From an uncultured Rikenellaceae bacterium (GTDB lineage Bacteria > Bacteroidota > Bacteroidia > Bacteroidales > Rikenellaceae), in the NCBI GenBank assembly GCA_944326815.1, contig CALVFI010000009.1, forward strand, positions 62,001 through 126,000: a stretch of DNA of 64,000 nucleotides. Direction: 5' to 3'. Below are positions 26,595 to 35,727 of this stretch, one piece after another; the first letter of the stretch is position 1, and every line of letters begins with the position of its first letter. The position numbers and the translations under genes are program-made. Below the pieces are notes generated by a model that was not told the origin of the DNA, did not search any database, and saw nothing but the letters and a program-made list of their open reading frames with translations.

Positions 26595-27358
26595 GATCGA
26601 TTTTGAGTATAGTTGCCGTTGCGGCCCTGTGTGTTGCTTGCGGCTCGGGAATGAAAAAGGGCGCCAACAGTGCTGTTACCTGGCGTATGGATTCTGTTTC
26701 GGCAGTTCATCTGGCCGATCTTTATCAATCGATTGCAGATACGTCGGTAGTCGGAGAGGTGGATGTGAAGTACCCCTTGTTTGAGGGCGGTCCTGTGGCC
26801 GATTCTCTGAATATCGGGATTCTTCGAACCATTGCCCGGGCTTTTTGCTATAACGGTCCTATGCCGAAGACGGTTTATGCGCTGGTAGATACTGTGGTGC
26901 GTACGCTGACAACCGACCTTTCGGGGCGCGGCCCCGGATATTATCTTGTCACCTCTGGCCAGGTGGCGCGGTATGGCGGAGTGATTTCCGTGCGCCTCGC
27001 TATTTCCACTTATATGGGTGGGGCGCATGGTATGGATCAGGTATTTATGCTCAATTACGATGCGGCAAATGGGAAGCGGTTGACTCTCGAGGAGATGTTT
27101 TCCGACCTGCCGCGTCTTACGCTGCTGAATCGGCAGGCATTTCTCCGCCATTTGGAGGCACAGGGAGAGAATCCCGACTCGGTTTGTCTGTTCATTCCAG
27201 CAGATTCGTTACCTTTGCCGCAGAATGTTATGGTGGACAGTATAGGGGTGCAGATGCACTACAATCCTTACGAAATCGCCTGTTATGCTTTCGGTTCGAC
27301 GGATTATCTGCTGCCGATGTCGGAGGCCGAGAACCTGCTCGATGAAATATATAAATAA
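26591..27358 (+). CDS. DUF3298/DUF4163 (RsiV-like) lipoprotein
   Basis: A 255-residue lipoprotein (lipobox CVAC, Cys17) with a DUF4163-like part followed by DUF3298. Recognisable are YMGGAHG (about 138) and the GKRLTLEEMF stretch, and near the end MHYNPYEIACYAFGS, which is the family's F.Y.PYEIA signature. The same fold is the sensor domain of the anti-sigma factor RsiV, which binds lysozyme; here there is no transmembrane anti-sigma part, so a peptidoglycan or lysozyme-type ligand is only a guess. It overlaps aroK by 4 bases. Confidence 0.82.
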   Translation: MRSILSIVAVAALCVACGSGMKKGANSAVTWRMDSVSAVHLADLYQSIADTSVVGEVDVKYPLFEGGPVADSLNIGILRTIARAFCYNGPMPKTVYALVDTVVRTLTTDLSGRGPGYYLVTSGQVARYGGVISVRLAISTYMGGAHGMDQVFMLNYDAANGKRLTLEEMFSDLPRLTLLNRQAFLRHLEAQGENPDSVCLFIPADSLPLPQNVMVDSIGVQMHYNPYEIACYAFGSTDYLLPMSEAENLLDEIYK

Positions 27359-27388
27359 CTGGATAACGGAATTATAACGAAGAAACCT

Positions 27389-30300
27389 ATGATAATCCTT
27401 TTTGGAAAGGCCGACAAGGTCTATGCCGTGGATGCGGCTCAGCAATTCAACAGTGAGGAGCTCGAACGCTTGCAGTGGCTCTTCTCCGGTGCAGAACATA
27501 TCGAGGCGGAGTGCGTTAAGGGTCGTTTTGTCGGCCCGCGTCGCGAGATGATTACGCCGTGGAGTACCAATGCCGTGGAGATGACGCAGAATATGGGGCT
27601 GAAAGGCATCCGGCGGATCGAGGAGTTCGTCTCCGATGATGGGACCACCCCTTTCGACCCGATGCTCAATCGTCGCTATGACCGTATCGGGCAGGATGTC
27701 TTTACGGTCGATAAACGTCCCGATCCTATTGTTTATATTGAGAATATCGCCGAATATAACGAGAAAGAGGGCCTGGCCTTGAGCAAAGAGGAGATGGCCT
27801 ATCTGGACGAGGTGGCCGAGAAGATGGGACGACCACTTACGGATAGCGAAGTATTCGGATTCTCGCAGGTCAATTCGGAGCACTGTCGTCATAAGATTTT
27901 CAACGGCGAGTTTGTCATCGACGGTAAAACGATGCCTGAGACCCTTTTCAAACTCATCAAGAAGACGACATCGACCCATCCCAATTATGTGACTTCGGCC
28001 TATAAGGATAACTGTGCTTTCCTGCAGGGACCAGTGGTGGAGCAGTTCGCACCGGCGAGCCACGATAAGCCCGACTGGTTCGAAACCAAAGATTTCGAGA
28101 GCGTTATCTCGGTGAAAGCTGAAACGCATAATTTTCCAACTACGGTCGAACCGTTCAATGGAGCGGCGACCGGTTCGGGCGGTGAAATCCGTGACCGTAT
28201 CGCAGGAGGAAAGGGGGCTTTCCCGATGGCCGGTACGGCGGTCTATATGACCTCCTATTCACGTGCAGACGGGGTGCGCAGTTGGGAAGAGGGAATGGCC
28301 GAACGCCCGTGGCTTTATCAGACGCCGGAGGATATTCTGATTAAGGCGTCGAACGGAGCATCGGATTTCGGTAATAAGTTCGGACAACCGCTGATTTGCG
28401 GTTCCTTGCTTACCTTTGAACACGAAGAGAATGGAAAGAAATACGGCTACGACAAGGTCATCATGCAGGCCGGAGGTATCGGCTACGGTAAAAAGGCCGA
28501 TAGCCTGAAAGACGAACCGGTCAAAGGACAAAGCGTTGTGCTGCTCGGAGGAGACAACTATCGAATCGGAATGGGTGGCGGTGCGGTTTCCAGCGTGGCT
28601 ACGGGCGAATACCAGAGCGATATTGAACTGAATGCCGTGCAGCGTTCCAATCCGGAGATGCAGAAACGCGTTTATAATGCCATCCGTGCGGTGAGCGAGG
28701 AGGAGGTGAATCCCATCGTGTCGATTCATGACCACGGTGCCGGCGGCCACCTGAACTGCCTGAGCGAGTTGGTCGAGGCTACTGGTGGACGTATCGATAT
28801 GGATAAACTGCCGGTGGGAGACCCGACGCTGAGTGCACGTGAAATCGTGGGTAACGAGTCGCAGGAGCGAATGGGACTGGTTATCGACAAGAAATATATC
28901 GATCATTTACAGAAAATTGCTGATCGTGAACGTGCTCCGATGTATGTGATCGGGGAAACGACGGGTGATATGAAGTTTACCTTCGTGGATAATCGTACGG
29001 GCGAACGTCCGCTCGATTGGCCGTTGAAATATATGTTCGGGAATGTTCCGCGTACGGTGATGACCGACCAGACGGTTGTCGAAAGCTATAAACCGGTGGA
29101 ATATAATCCCGGAAGCGTGGTGAAATATATCGAGGAAGTGTTGCAATTGGAGGCGGTAGCCTGCAAGGATTGGCTGACCAATAAGGTGGACCGTTCGGTG
29201 ACGGGACGTATTGCCATGCAGCAGTGTGCCGGTAGTGTGCAGTTGCCGTTGAACGATTGTGCCGTGGTGGCTCTCGATTATCAGGGGCAGGCAGGTATCG
29301 CGACAGCGCTTGGCCATGCTCCGGTGGCTGCTTTGGCCGACCCGGCCAAGGGATCGGTACTGGCCATCGCGGAGTCGCTCTCCAACATTGTCTTTGCTCC
29401 GCTGACGCATGGACTTCAGGGCGTATCGTTGAGTGCTAACTGGATGTGGCCGTGCAAGAACCCCGGCGAGGATGCCCGTCTGTATAAGGCGGTACAGGCT
29501 GCCAGTGATTTTGCCATTGCATTGGGCATCAATATCCCCACCGGTAAGGATTCGCTGTCAATGACACAGAAATATAAGGACGGGGATAAGGTTTATGCTC
29601 CCGGTACGGTTATCATTACGTCGGCTGCGGAGGTGAGTGACGTGAAGCGGTGTGTGTCGCCTGCGTTAAAACATCGCCCGAGCCAGATTGTATATGTGGA
29701 TATGAGCGGTGATGCGTTTGGATTGGGCGGCAGCAGTTTCGGCCAAATCGTGAACCGTGTGGGCATGGATGTCCCGACAGTGAAGGATGCCGATTATTTT
29801 GCCCGGGTTTTTGCCGCCGTTCAGAAGTTGATGGCGGAGGGAAAGGTGCTGGCCGGACACGATATTTCGGCCGGAGGATTGATTACGGCGTTGCTCGAGA
29901 TGACCTTTGCCGACAATCGTAGCGGTATGACCTTGAATCTCGATGTTCTCGGCGAGAAGGATATCGTGAGGGTTCTCTTCAGCGAAAAACCGTCGCTCGT
30001 ACTGCAAGTGGCCGATGGTAAGGCGGTATGCGACGAGTTGGCAGCGGAGGGCGTGAAGGCCGTAACGATCGGCGATGTGAATTTCGACCGGAAGTTCAAT
30101 GTGGAAAACAACGGTGTGGAGTTCGATTTGCTGGTTGATCAGTTGCGCGATACGTGGTATAAGACCTCCTATCTGCTTGACCGTCGACAGAGCGGTGCGA
30201 AAAAGGCTCTGGAGCGCTACACGAACTATAAGAATCAGGAGTTGAAATTCCGTTTTCCGGAAGGATTTACGGGGAAACTCTCGCAATATGGGCTTGTGGC

Positions 30301-31075
30301 TCATCGCAACGGTAAGAGCGGCGTTCGTGCTGCCATTATCCGTGAAAAAGGATGTCAGTGCGATCGGGAAATGGCATGGATCATGTATCTGGCCGGTATG
30401 GATGTGAAGGATGTTCATATGACCGATCTGGCCAGCGGCCGTGAGACGTTGGATGATGTGAATATGATCGTTTTCGTGGGAGGATTCTCCAATTCCGATG
30501 TGTTGGGCTCTGCCAAAGGGTGGGCCGGAGCATTCCTCTATAACGAAAAGGCCAAGGAGGCTCTCGACCGTTTCTATGCGCGTCCCGATACCTTGTCGCT
30601 GGGCGTGTGCAACGGTTGCCAGGCGATGATCGCCCTCGGCCTCATTACCCCCGACCATGAGCAGAAACCCGAAATGTGGCATAACGACAGCCATAAACTC
30701 GAGTCGGGATTCGTGGGCGTGGATATTCAGCCGTCGAATTCGGTGATGCTCGGTTCGTTGGCGGGTAGTTCGCTCGGAGTGTGGATTACACATGGTGAAG
30801 GCAAGTTCCATTTGCCGTATCCGGAAGACCGTTACAATGTGGCGTTGAAGTACAGCTACGATCAGTATCCGGCCAATCCGAACGGCAGCGATTACAATGT
30901 GGCGGGTATCGTTAGCGCCGATGGTCGTCATCTGGCTATGATGCCGCATTTGGAGCGTGCCCTGCGTCCGTGGAACTGGGCTTACTACCCGGAGGGTCGG
31001 ATGGCGGACGAAATAACCCCGTGGATCGAGGCATTCGTCAATGCCGCCCGATGGATCAAAGAGAAGACGAAATAG
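27389..31075 (+). CDS. purL: Phosphoribosylformylglycinamidine synthase (large single-chain form)
   Basis: The 1228-residue enzyme makes FGAM from FGAR, ATP and glutamine in purine synthesis. It is the fused form with FGAM synthase and glutaminase in one chain. Motifs: SQVNSEHCRHKIFNGEF, AETHNFPTTVEPFNGAATGSGG (about 240), two AIRS-like halves, and a class I glutamine amidotransferase domain at the C-terminus with nucleophile Cys in GVCNGCQ (about 1074). Length is slightly under that of E. coli PurL. It starts 30 bases after the DUF3298 gene and leads into murI, so these may share a transcript. Confidence 0.96.
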   Translation: MIILFGKADKVYAVDAAQQFNSEELERLQWLFSGAEHIEAECVKGRFVGPRREMITPWSTNAVEMTQNMGLKGIRRIEEFVSDDGTTPFDPMLNRRYDRIGQDVFTVDKRPDPIVYIENIAEYNEKEGLALSKEEMAYLDEVAEKMGRPLTDSEVFGFSQVNSEHCRHKIFNGEFVIDGKTMPETLFKLIKKTTSTHPNYVTSAYKDNCAFLQGPVVEQFAPASHDKPDWFETKDFESVISVKAETHNFPTTVEPFNGAATGSGGEIRDRIAGGKGAFPMAGTAVYMTSYSRADGVRSWEEGMAERPWLYQTPEDILIKASNGASDFGNKFGQPLICGSLLTFEHEENGKKYGYDKVIMQAGGIGYGKKADSLKDEPVKGQSVVLLGGDNYRIGMGGGAVSSVATGEYQSDIELNAVQRSNPEMQKRVYNAIRAVSEEEVNPIVSIHDHGAGGHLNCLSELVEATGGRIDMDKLPVGDPTLSAREIVGNESQERMGLVIDKKYIDHLQKIADRERAPMYVIGETTGDMKFTFVDNRTGERPLDWPLKYMFGNVPRTVMTDQTVVESYKPVEYNPGSVVKYIEEVLQLEAVACKDWLTNKVDRSVTGRIAMQQCAGSVQLPLNDCAVVALDYQGQAGIATALGHAPVAALADPAKGSVLAIAESLSNIVFAPLTHGLQGVSLSANWMWPCKNPGEDARLYKAVQAASDFAIALGINIPTGKDSLSMTQKYKDGDKVYAPGTVIITSAAEVSDVKRCVSPALKHRPSQIVYVDMSGDAFGLGGSSFGQIVNRVGMDVPTVKDADYFARVFAAVQKLMAEGKVLAGHDISAGGLITALLEMTFADNRSGMTLNLDVLGEKDIVRVLFSEKPSLVLQVADGKAVCDELAAEGVKAVTIGDVNFDRKFNVENNGVEFDLLVDQLRDTWYKTSYLLDRRQSGAKKALERYTNYKNQELKFRFPEGFTGKLSQYGLVAHRNGKSGVRAAIIREKGCQCDREMAWIMYLAGMDVKDVHMTDLASGRETLDDVNMIVFVGGFSNSDVLGSAKGWAGAFLYNEKAKEALDRFYARPDTLSLGVCNGCQAMIALGLITPDHEQKPEMWHNDSHKLESGFVGVDIQPSNSVMLGSLAGSSLGVWITHGEGKFHLPYPEDRYNVALKYSYDQYPANPNGSDYNVAGIVSADGRHLAMMPHLERALRPWNWAYYPEGRMADEITPWIEAFVNAARWIKEKTK

Positions 31076-31102
31076 AACCGGGCTCTTGCTCGGGACAACA
31101 GA

Positions 31103-31882
31103 ATGAATAACGGACCTATCGGCATATTCGATTCCGGGCTGGGCGGTCTTTCCGTTTGGCGTGAGATTCGTCGGGCATTACCCGACGAATCTCTGCTCTA
31201 TTATGGCGACGGAAAGCATTGTCCGTACGGAAGTCAGCCCAAAGAGAAGATCCGGGACTATTCCGATGCTGCCGTCGCCTGGCTGTTGGATCAGGGTGCG
31301 AAATTGATTGTCGTGGCTTGCAATACGGCGACGGCAGCATCGATCCGTTATCTGCGCGCGAAGTATGATATTCCGATTGTGGGTATGGAGCCGGCCGTGA
31401 AACCTGCCGCTCTTTCCACCCGTAGCGGAGTCATCGCGATATTGGCTACGGAGGCCTCTCTGCACGGGGAACTGTTCCATCATACGGCAGCCCGGTATGC
31501 GGAAAACGTACGGATCTTATCGGCTGTGGGCACAGGATTCGTGGAGCTGGTGGAGGAGAGTCGCGAGGATACCCCCGAAGCCTATGAAACGGTACGAAAC
31601 GTGGTGGAACCTTTGTTGGAGGCCGGAGCGGACCGTCTTGTGCTGGGCTGTACGCACTATCCCTTCCTTGCACCGGTGATCCGACGGGTAATCGGATCGC
31701 GCGAGGTGGAGCTGATTGATCCTGCTCCTGCCATTGAACGTCGAGTGGCTCATTTGCTGCAGGAGTATGCCCTTGAAGCGGAACCGGGACATCCGGCCGA
31801 GGAGCTTTTCTATACGCTTGCCGATGAATCCTATCGGCAAAAATTGATAGCTAAGGCCTCTCAAACGCTCTCTTTGCCCTGA
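31103..31882 (+). CDS. murI: Glutamate racemase
   Basis: A 259-residue cofactor-free racemase supplying D-glutamate for peptidoglycan. The two catalytic cysteines are visible in VVACNTATAA (about residue 73) and LVLGCTHYPF (about 184). The N-terminal GIFDSGLGGLSV and YYGDGKHCPYG (usually YxGDTAxxPYG) are the other family motifs; the Asp is kept. It lies 27 bases downstream of purL. Confidence 0.95.
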   Translation: MNNGPIGIFDSGLGGLSVWREIRRALPDESLLYYGDGKHCPYGSQPKEKIRDYSDAAVAWLLDQGAKLIVVACNTATAASIRYLRAKYDIPIVGMEPAVKPAALSTRSGVIAILATEASLHGELFHHTAARYAENVRILSAVGTGFVELVEESREDTPEAYETVRNVVEPLLEAGADRLVLGCTHYPFLAPVIRRVIGSREVELIDPAPAIERRVAHLLQEYALEAEPGHPAEELFYTLADESYRQKLIAKASQTLSLP

Positions 31883-32002
31883 TAGGAGTTTGAAAGGAAT
31901 CCGGAAAACGAAGTTCTCTTCGGGAGGATACAATGAATATTTTCGTGGGATTTTTCGAGAAAAAACATTAACTTCGTCCTGATTTTATCCCTTTTGACGA
32001 TT

Positions 32003-34747
32003 ATGGCCGCTACCGCTAAGAAAACGACTGATAAAATGCCGAAAAGCAAAGGATTGACCGATACACAGCGATGGGTGTACGGAGTGATCCTTTTTGCGTT
32101 TTCATTGTTTATGCTGGTGGCCGTAGTATCCTACTATTTTTATTGGGCCGATGACCAGAATTTCGTACGCTGGGGAGATATGTGGCGTACGGACGGTGGG
32201 TTGGTGATGAATCCGGCAGGGAAGATGGGTGCTGTTCTGGCCAATTATGTGGTGGGTCAGTGGTTCGGTGTCTTCGGTCTGGCGATTCCTGTCGTTTTAA
32301 TGATCCTGGCACTGCGAATCATCAATTATCGCCCGATGTTTCTGCGCAAATCGGTGCGCATATCGCTGATTATTATGATCCTGGGATCTTTGTCGCTCGG
32401 GTTCCTGTTCGGCAGTCGCTGGAATATCTTCGGAACCGGATTAGGCGGTGCTCATGGGATCTTTGTCTCGGCATGGATCCGGAGTTTTCTGGGAACCGCA
32501 GGGACGGCATTGTTGCTGTTGCTGGGGTGGATCCTGATAGGTGTGTATATTAATTCCAAGCGGACTATTTCGGTCGTGAATAAAGTGGGTAAAGGGATCT
32601 ATGACGGCAGTGTGAAGGTGGGTGAGACGGTTCTGGAACAGGCCACCGGTCTGGTAGCACATAAAGGCAGCGGGGAAGTCTCCGGACAAGAAGACGATGC
32701 CGTAGAGACGTTGCAAGGCGTTGGTTTGCCGGGCAATGCTACGGACACAGCCCAGGCTGGGACCGGGAAATCTTTGGATAGCGAGACGGTGCAATCCCCT
32801 CAATATGCAGCTGGAGGAGTTACGAAAATGGAAGAGGAGGATGAACGCCAGATTTTCGAGGTGACGGACCGGCGTAGCGTTGCTTTGGATTCGGATGGAA
32901 CTTTCCAGGTGGTGACGTTGGGAAAAGATGCGCGTACGGATGACGGAACGGAAGTTGCCTCTGCGGAAAGCATTACTACGGAGGCTGCTCCGTCGAATGT
33001 CGTCACTTTCGGTGAAGAGGTCGATCCGGTGGTGCGACCTGCTACAGAGAGTCGTGTTGCTGTCGAAACGGCTTCGCCCGGTTTTGAGGTGGTCGATCTT
33101 ACAAGCGGCCGTTCTCTGTCTGTGGGTGGAGTGGTCGAGGCAACGGCTCCGGATGGTGTGAAGACCGATTCCAAATTGGAGGTGGTAGTGGCCGGCCGTA
33201 AGGATATCGAGTTGGATGACGACCAGATCGACGAATCGCTGTATGACCCGACCAAGGAGTTGTCCAAGTATCAACGTCCCCCGGTGGAACTACTCGAGGA
33301 TCACAGTGTGGACGTGCAGGTGACCGAGGAGGAGATCTATGAGAATAAGAACCAGATTGTCCGTACGCTGGAGAACTTTGGAATCAAGATCGACAAGATC
33401 AAGGCGACGATCGGCCCGACGGTGACGCTTTATGAGATTGTCCCTGCTGCGGGTGTCAAAATATCGAAGATTAAAAATCTGGAGGATGATATTGCTTTGA
33501 GCCTGAAAGCGTTGGGTATACGTATCATTGCTCCTATGCCCGGTAAAGGGACGGTGGGCATTGAGGTGCCGAACAAGGATAAGGAGATCGTCTCGATGTA
33601 CTCCGTGGTGAAGACCATGCGTTTCCAGGAGAGTAAATATGAACTGCCGGTGGTGTTGGGTAAGACGATTTCGAACGAGACGTTCGTCATCGATTTGGCG
33701 AAGATGCCTCACCTGTTGGTGGCGGGGGCTACGGGACAGGGTAAGTCTGTCGGACTGAATGCGATCATCACCTCGTTGCTCTATCGGAAACATCCTGCGG
33801 AGTTGAAATTCGTGCTGGTCGATCCCAAACGTGTGGAGTTGTCGCTCTACGGTAAACTGGAGAAGCATTTCCTGGCGAAAATGGCCAGCGAGGAGTCCGC
33901 CATTCTGACCGATACGCAGAAGGTGGTCTATACGCTCAATTCGCTGGTAGAGGAGATGACGGCTCGTTATGAACTGCTCCGCATGGCCGAGGTGAAGAAA
34001 ATCTCGGAATATAACGAGAAGTTTACGAATCGTCGTCTGAATCCGAATAAGGGTCATCGTTTCCTGCCCTATATCGTAGTGGTGATCGATGAGTTCGCCG
34101 ATATGATTATGACGGCCGGACGGGAGATCGAAACGCCGATCACCCGGTTGGCCCAGTTGGCCCGAGCCGTAGGCATCCACCTGGTGATTGCTACGCAACG
34201 ACCCGATGTTAAGGTCATTACCGGGTTGATTAAGGCAAATTTCCCGGCGCGTATTGCATTCCGTGTCATGTCGATGGTCGATTCGCGTACGATTCTCGAT
34301 CAGCCCGGGGCCAATCAGTTGATCGGCCGGGGCGATATGCTGATTTCGTTGAACGGGGAGCTGACACGTGTGCAGTGCGCCTTTATCGATACTCCCGAGA
34401 TCGAACGGATTACGGAGTTTATCAGCAATCAGCGCGGTTACCCTTCGGCGTACGAATTACCCGATTATACGCCCGATGCGGAGAGCAGCGTAGCAGCCAA
34501 GAGCGGCGATATGGGACCACTCGATCCGATGTTCGAGGATGTGGCACGTTTCGTGGTGCAGAACCAACAGGGTTCTACCTCATCCATTCAACGCCGATTC
34601 TCGATCGGGTATAACCGTGCGGGCCGCATTATGGATCAACTCGAGATGCACGGTATTGTGGGGAAAGCTGATGGCAGTAAACCGCGCGAGGTGCTGCTTA
34701 TGGATATCCAGTCGCTGGAATACGTTTTGAAAAATCTGGAGGGTTGA
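32003..34747 (+). CDS. ftsK: DNA translocase FtsK/SpoIIIE
   Basis: A 914-residue septal DNA pump that helps chromosome dimer resolution. Four membrane helices occupy about residues 20-185. A linker of roughly 200 residues, rich in Glu, Thr and Val, follows. The alpha/beta motor domain has Walker A GATGQGKS (about 574) and the Walker B stretch IVVVIDEFADM. The C-terminal winged-helix gamma domain (QQGSTSSIQRRFSIGYNRAGRIMDQLE) binds KOPS-type sites. I use ATG 32003; a TTG at 31994 is in frame. A weak -7 match, TAACTTCG (31969-31976), precedes it. Confidence 0.95.
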   Translation: MAATAKKTTDKMPKSKGLTDTQRWVYGVILFAFSLFMLVAVVSYYFYWADDQNFVRWGDMWRTDGGLVMNPAGKMGAVLANYVVGQWFGVFGLAIPVVLMILALRIINYRPMFLRKSVRISLIIMILGSLSLGFLFGSRWNIFGTGLGGAHGIFVSAWIRSFLGTAGTALLLLLGWILIGVYINSKRTISVVNKVGKGIYDGSVKVGETVLEQATGLVAHKGSGEVSGQEDDAVETLQGVGLPGNATDTAQAGTGKSLDSETVQSPQYAAGGVTKMEEEDERQIFEVTDRRSVALDSDGTFQVVTLGKDARTDDGTEVASAESITTEAAPSNVVTFGEEVDPVVRPATESRVAVETASPGFEVVDLTSGRSLSVGGVVEATAPDGVKTDSKLEVVVAGRKDIELDDDQIDESLYDPTKELSKYQRPPVELLEDHSVDVQVTEEEIYENKNQIVRTLENFGIKIDKIKATIGPTVTLYEIVPAAGVKISKIKNLEDDIALSLKALGIRIIAPMPGKGTVGIEVPNKDKEIVSMYSVVKTMRFQESKYELPVVLGKTISNETFVIDLAKMPHLLVAGATGQGKSVGLNAIITSLLYRKHPAELKFVLVDPKRVELSLYGKLEKHFLAKMASEESAILTDTQKVVYTLNSLVEEMTARYELLRMAEVKKISEYNEKFTNRRLNPNKGHRFLPYIVVVIDEFADMIMTAGREIETPITRLAQLARAVGIHLVIATQRPDVKVITGLIKANFPARIAFRVMSMVDSRTILDQPGANQLIGRGDMLISLNGELTRVQCAFIDTPEIERITEFISNQRGYPSAYELPDYTPDAESSVAAKSGDMGPLDPMFEDVARFVVQNQQGSTSSIQRRFSIGYNRAGRIMDQLEMHGIVGKADGSKPREVLLMDIQSLEYVLKNLEG

Positions 34748-34868
34748 GGCCATGGTGATCAAGGAGAAACAAAATAGGCAGGCGGCTGTTGAGTTGTGTG
34801 GAACATTTGAAAGAGAGCTCACGGAAAGTGAATTCGTGACTTCGGCAGTTCATATACGATATGGAGGC

Positions 34869-35510
34869 ATGGTTCTTAGCCGATTTCTCGTGACACTCTT
34901 GCTGGCTTTGCTTGTGCCGTTTTTTTCTTGGGCCGATGCCAGATCGGAGGATCTATTGGGCAAACTGGCTTCCAAGATTGCGTCGATGGGCGATTACCGC
35001 GTTGAGTTTCGGGCGGAAGTCAAGGGACAGGGAAGCGTCGAAGGCCTCTATACGGTGAGCGGAGATAAATATTTCATTCAGGTGGATGGACAGGAGGTGA
35101 GGTGCGACGGCAAAACCCGTTATGAAATCAATCATGAAAACCGGGAAGTGTTGATCGATCAGGTGAATCCGGAGGATCGGAATCTGCTGTCCAACCCTAC
35201 GAAAGCCTTTGAGTTCGCAAACGATCAATTTCGGGCTACTTACGCTGGAGAACGTACGACGGCAGATGGCCGTAAATGCGATGCGATCATGTTGCATCCC
35301 GTGGCCTCGGATGCCAGTTTCAGTGACGTTCTGCTGTTGATCGATCGTGCGACGGGACTCCCCGCCCTGCTGAGATACCGTATGGAGGGGTCATCGGACG
35401 AGGTGGCAATCACCGTGAAAAGTTTCGTACATGCCTCCGGAGTCCAGTCGTCCCAATTTACACTTGATCGTGCTGCCTTGAAAGAGTACGAACTGATCGA
35501 TTTTCGGTAA
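34869..35510 (+). CDS. Outer membrane lipoprotein carrier protein LolA-like
   Basis: A 213-residue periplasmic protein with a signal peptide (LSRFLVTLLLALLVPFFSWA) and a LolA-type fold: KLASKIASMGDYRVEFRAEV, then a strand-rich body with GLYTVSGDKYFIQVDGQEVRCDGKTRYE, and LLIDRATGLPALLRYRM. LolA carries lipoproteins to the outer membrane. In Bacteroidota this family is usual downstream of ftsK. The frame is open up to ATG 34752, but only the ATG at 34869 gives a signal peptide and has GGAG 3 bases before it, so I start there. Exact LolA function is likely but unproven. Confidence 0.83.
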   Translation: MVLSRFLVTLLLALLVPFFSWADARSEDLLGKLASKIASMGDYRVEFRAEVKGQGSVEGLYTVSGDKYFIQVDGQEVRCDGKTRYEINHENREVLIDQVNPEDRNLLSNPTKAFEFANDQFRATYAGERTTADGRKCDAIMLHPVASDASFSDVLLLIDRATGLPALLRYRMEGSSDEVAITVKSFVHASGVQSSQFTLDRAALKEYELIDFR

Positions 35511-35666
35511 ATCTATTGCCGACCCTTTTAGCTTGGAATCTCCCTCTCTCTATTTACCTTTCCCTATGCTATGTTCTTCCGTGAGGCCTTTGTGTGGCTT
35601 CTCTCGGCGGGATGTACTGTGGTTTTTCGGACCGGGGATTTTTTCTGCTATTTAGTCGCCTTGATT

Positions 35667-35698
35667 TTTGGCGGATTTGTAAATAATCAGTACCTTCG
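35667..35698 (+). promoter_or_regulatory. Promoter of gyrA (-33 TTTG, -7 TACCTTCG)
   Basis: TTTG (35667-35670), 20 bases, then TACCTTCG (35691-35698), one base off TAnnTTTG. The leader before ATG 35728 would be about 25 bases. Confidence 0.6.
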
Positions 35699-35727
35699 TA
35701 GGGTTATAAACAGAGTTGAATGCTATT